DNA of 8,527 nt from NCBI GenBank assembly GCA_947374125.1, contig CANCAR010000112.1, forward strand, positions 1 through 8,527, read 5' to 3'. A program made the translations under genes and the position numbers. Shown in pieces: positions 6,116 through 8,527 of the stretch. The stretch comes from Hyphomicrobiales bacterium (GTDB lineage Bacteria > Pseudomonadota > Alphaproteobacteria > Rhizobiales > Beijerinckiaceae). Under the pieces are notes generated by a model, which worked only from the letters and a program-made list of their open reading frames with translations, was not told the DNA's origin and ran no database searches. The first letter of the stretch is position 1; every line of letters begins with the position of its first letter.

Positions 6116-6856
6116 GTGGATAACGCTCAACTTGTCGCCCATTCGCGACTCCAAACGCTGCAACGTCAATTGGACGTGTTAGCGAACAATATCGCCAATT
6201 CGGGAACCACTGGCTTTAAAAGCCGGGGTATGCAATTCAGTGAATATCTCATGCCAAAAGCGCGGGCTGACGCCTTTCGTGGTGACGCGCGTACCATCTC
6301 CTTCGTCATTGATCGCGGTTCATCGCTGGATTTCACGGACGGACCAATCGAGCGCACCGGTAATGCGACCGACATCGCGCTTCGCGGCCAGACCTTGCTT
6401 GCCGTTAAAACTGCGGGTGGTGAGCGCTATACCCGTAACGGTTCGCTCGCCACAAACGCTAAGGGGGAAATTGTTACCAGCGATGGTCATGTTGTTCTCG
6501 GAGATGGCGGCCCTATCATTGCTGATCCTGCCGATGGTCCGTTGGAAATCACGTCCAACGGAACCGTCGGCAATCGTAGCGGCCCTTTGGGTAAACTCAA
6601 AATCGTCGACGTCCCCAACCCATCGCTCTTGTCGAATGTTGGCGCCAATCTCTACAGCGCAAAAAACCCACTGACTGTTGCTAAAAATCCGCAAATTGCA
6701 GTTGGTTCAGTCGAAAAATCTAATGTTCAGCCTGTCATGGCTATGAGCAGATTGATTGAGGTCACCCGCGCCTATTCGGCGCTAACCACCTCCATGCAGC
6801 GGCTTGATGAAACCAAAAAGGGCGCGCTTGAGCGCCTTGCAACTATTCCTGCGTAA
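6116..6856 (+). CDS. flgF: Flagellar basal-body proximal rod protein FlgF
   Basis: FlgF is a subunit of the proximal rod that crosses the periplasm, exported by the flagellar type III apparatus. The 246-residue product starts at GTG with AGGGAG nine bases upstream. This start gives the family N-terminus MDNAQLV, comparable to the usual alphaproteobacterial MENALLV; an upstream TTG at 6098 would add six unlikely residues. The N-terminal rod signature is VLANNIANSGTTGFK at residues 21-35. The FlgE/F/G-type middle domain (about 75-150) contains TDIALRGQTLLAVKT and ERYTRNGSLATNAKGEIVT. The C-terminal helix has SNVQPVMAMSRLIEVTRAYS. It is first in the plus-strand operon and is followed by flgG after 11 nt. 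There is no signal peptide, as expected for an axial protein. Confidence 0.95.
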   Translation: MDNAQLVAHSRLQTLQRQLDVLANNIANSGTTGFKSRGMQFSEYLMPKARADAFRGDARTISFVIDRGSSLDFTDGPIERTGNATDIALRGQTLLAVKTAGGERYTRNGSLATNAKGEIVTSDGHVVLGDGGPIIADPADGPLEITSNGTVGNRSGPLGKLKIVDVPNPSLLSNVGANLYSAKNPLTVAKNPQIAVGSVEKSNVQPVMAMSRLIEVTRAYSALTTSMQRLDETKKGALERLATIPA

Positions 6857-6867
6857 GGAGATACACA

Positions 6868-7659
6868 ATGCTCGCTCTTTATACGGCCGCCTCTGGCATG
6901 GCAGCGATGGAAAAAAACGTCGAGTTGATCTCAAACAACATCGCAAACGTCAGAACCACCGGATACAAACTGCAACGCCCTCTGTTTCAGGACTTACTCT
7001 ACGAAACGTTGAAGCGCGCTGGGTCAAGTACATCTGATGCAGGAACCGTACTTCCCGCCGGCATCGAAATCGGCTCGGGCGTTAAATTAGCCTCCACGGC
7101 CCGCTCAATGTCTCAAGGCCCCGTTACGGCAACCGATCGCAATCTCGACGTTGCCATCCGCGGCGAAGGGTTCTTTCGTATCCAGCGCCCGGATGGCACC
7201 ATCGGTTATACCCGCGATGGGTCGTTTACTACCGATCCACAGGGTCAATTGGTCACAAGCCAAGGCTTTGTACTCGACCCCGGCATCACCATACCCACCA
7301 ATGCCACGAGCGTATCGATCAGCGCCTCGGGCCTTGTTCAAGCCAAACTACCAGCCCAATCCGCAGCGCAAGACTTAGGTAAAATCCAACTCACCCACTT
7401 TGCCAATAAATCGGGACTTGAAGCGATTGGTGACAATCTCTTTGCACAAACATCGGCCTCTGGTGACCCCGTCACCGCGGATCCGGGCACAGACGGCTTG
7501 GGTGACCTTCAGCAAAACTATCTCGAAGAAGCCAATGTGAACGCGGTAACGGAGATCTCATCGCTCATCACAGCACAACGCGCTTACGAAATGAATTCGC
7601 GCGTGATCACGGCGGCCGACCAAATGCAGCAAACCACCACGCAAATGTTCAAGGGTTAA
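6868..7659 (+). CDS. flgG: Flagellar basal-body distal rod protein FlgG
   Basis: FlgG builds the distal rod, the drive shaft inside the P and L rings. The 263-residue product matches the usual family length of about 260. The ATG is preceded by AAGGAG seven bases upstream, partly overlapping the end of flgF. Residues 1-34 contain the rod signature LYTAASGMAAMEKNVELIS and NNIANVRTTGYK. The FlgG-specific loop follows at about 38-65 (FQDLLYETLKRAGSS ... TVLPAGIEIGSGVK). The middle domain has NLDVAIRGEGFFRIQRPDG and GYTRDGSFTTDPQGQLVTSQGF. The C-terminal coiled segment reads LEEANVNAVTEISSLITAQRAYEMNSRVI, ending QTTTQMFKG. Nothing is missing, and the short gaps on both sides indicate one operon. 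Confidence 0.98.
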   Translation: MLALYTAASGMAAMEKNVELISNNIANVRTTGYKLQRPLFQDLLYETLKRAGSSTSDAGTVLPAGIEIGSGVKLASTARSMSQGPVTATDRNLDVAIRGEGFFRIQRPDGTIGYTRDGSFTTDPQGQLVTSQGFVLDPGITIPTNATSVSISASGLVQAKLPAQSAAQDLGKIQLTHFANKSGLEAIGDNLFAQTSASGDPVTADPGTDGLGDLQQNYLEEANVNAVTEISSLITAQRAYEMNSRVITAADQMQQTTTQMFKG

Positions 7660-7663
7660 GGCC

Positions 7664-8527
7664 ATGATAAAAAAGCTTACCCGCCCCTTCATCATCGCAA
7701 CCTTCGCCGCATTCTTCGCCCTGCCATCCTTTGCCTTAGCGTCAGCGCCGTTTCTCAAGCGCTCAGCAATCGTATCAGGCTCAACCGTTTCATTAGCCGA
7801 TCTCGTCGATGGCGAGAATCTTCCGACAGACGGTCTGTTTCAGGCCCCTGCACCCGGTCAATCAGGCATGATCCGCGCTTCCCGCATCGTTGAAGCGGCG
7901 CAAAAGGCGGGTATCAAAACCCTCCTGGGTGATGCGACAAGCACAGTAATGGTGACCCGCCATGGCCGGAAACTTGACGTCGCAGCCATCGATACAGCCA
8001 TCAAACAGGCAATTACGGCTAAAGGCGAAATCGACCAGCCCGAATATGCGCTCAGCTCTGGCACCGCTCTTCCCGACATCTTTGTCGAGGATGGTGTCCA
8101 AGGTAGCCCCATTGTGTCAGACTTAAAGATGGATCGCAGCAGCCTGTCATTCACGGCTATTCTGACCGTACGCGACAGTGTGAGCCTCACGAAGGAGCCA
8201 TTTCGGCTCGAAGGCAAAATTGCCGATATCGTCACGATTGCCGTAACGACTCGCGAAATTGCCAAGAACGATGTGTTCGCGGCAGGCGATTTTCGAATTG
8301 AGAAGCGCGACCGTAAAGCCGTAACTGGCCTCAACCTTCCCAAACCCTCCCTCTTGATCGGCCAAGCCGCCAAGATAGAGCTCGCAGCCGGTTTGGTGAT
8401 CACCGATGAACTCGTCACCCGGCCAATGCTCGTCGAAAAAGGAATGGCCGTCAGCGTCACCTATTCGGCAGGCGGCTTGCGACTTACCCTTCGTGGAAAG
8501 GCCAATGAGGCTGGCGGGATGGGCGAC
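7664..8527 (+). CDS. flgA: Flagellar P-ring assembly chaperone FlgA (partial, C-terminus outside window)
   Basis: FlgA is the periplasmic chaperone needed to assemble FlgI into the P ring around the rod. The ATG lies 4 nt after the flgG stop, with AAGGG/AAGG upstream. The frame is open for 288 codons to the right edge. A Sec signal peptide is clear: basic MIKKLTR, a hydrophobic core, and a likely cleavage after FALASA near residue 28. The N-terminal domain contains GSTVSLADLVDG (39-50) and ALPDIFVED. A SAF-like region runs from about 191 to 255 (TTREIAKNDVFAAGDFRIEKRD, then GLVITDELVTRPMLV), followed by the typical C-terminal part GGLRLTLRGKANEAG. Comparable proteins end with roughly 20-40 more residues, so only the tail is missing. 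flgH would normally come next. Confidence 0.95.
   Translation, partial: MIKKLTRPFIIATFAAFFALPSFALASAPFLKRSAIVSGSTVSLADLVDGENLPTDGLFQAPAPGQSGMIRASRIVEAAQKAGIKTLLGDATSTVMVTRHGRKLDVAAIDTAIKQAITAKGEIDQPEYALSSGTALPDIFVEDGVQGSPIVSDLKMDRSSLSFTAILTVRDSVSLTKEPFRLEGKIADIVTIAVTTREIAKNDVFAAGDFRIEKRDRKAVTGLNLPKPSLLIGQAAKIELAAGLVITDELVTRPMLVEKGMAVSVTYSAGGLRLTLRGKANEAGGMGD

Noticed and set aside
7858..8460. A 200-codon minus-strand frame opposite flgA
   Set aside because: It is antisense to a well-supported FlgA with signal peptide and SAF-like region; the product is Ser/Arg/Thr-rich with no domain pattern.
1..8527. Mobile elements, CRISPR arrays, tRNA or rRNA genes
   Set aside because: No transposase-like frames, terminal inverted repeats, regularly spaced repeats or recognisable RNA gene sequences were seen; this reads as a core flagellar locus.

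Overview
The window is a divergent pair of flagellar operons from an alphaproteobacterium. The class assignment rests on three things. First, the gene order fliL-fliM-(small membrane protein)-motE-(large TPR protein) sits back to back with flgF-flgG-flgA. Second, motE is present; it is known from alphaproteobacteria. Third, the intergenic region has a CtrA-type box facing one operon and a sigma-54-type -24/-12 element facing the other, which is the early/late flagellar logic described in Caulobacter. Base composition is moderate, neither AT- nor GC-extreme. I cannot name a genus from this window alone.

Minus strand, from about 5875 down to 1: fliL (stator/basal-body membrane protein), fliM (switch C-ring protein), a 134-residue membrane-anchored protein of unknown function, motE (signal or anchor segment, coiled coil, MgtE-N-like C-terminus), then a very large secreted protein that leaves the window at position 1. 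The first four genes are joined by 1- or 4-nt stop/start overlaps. The last is separated from motE by about 105 nt (54 nt if an upstream ATG is used) and by a strong hairpin.

Middle, 5786-6115: an AT-rich region of 330 nt with no gene. It holds a TTAA-N7-TTAA box and a -35/-10-like pair facing fliL, two dyads of operator type, a short direct repeat, and a GG-N10-GC sigma-54-type promoter facing flgF.

Plus strand, 6116 to 8527: flgF (proximal rod), flgG (distal rod) and flgA (periplasmic P-ring chaperone, cut by the right edge). This is a rod/P-ring assembly operon, and flgH (L-ring) would be the usual next gene.

The two operons supply complementary parts of one machine: the switch and stator-associated side on the left and the rod and P-ring side on the right. 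The least understood content is the motE-TPR pair. By analogy with the MotE-MotC chaperone/client pair of Sinorhizobium, it could be a periplasmic chaperone with its large secreted partner.
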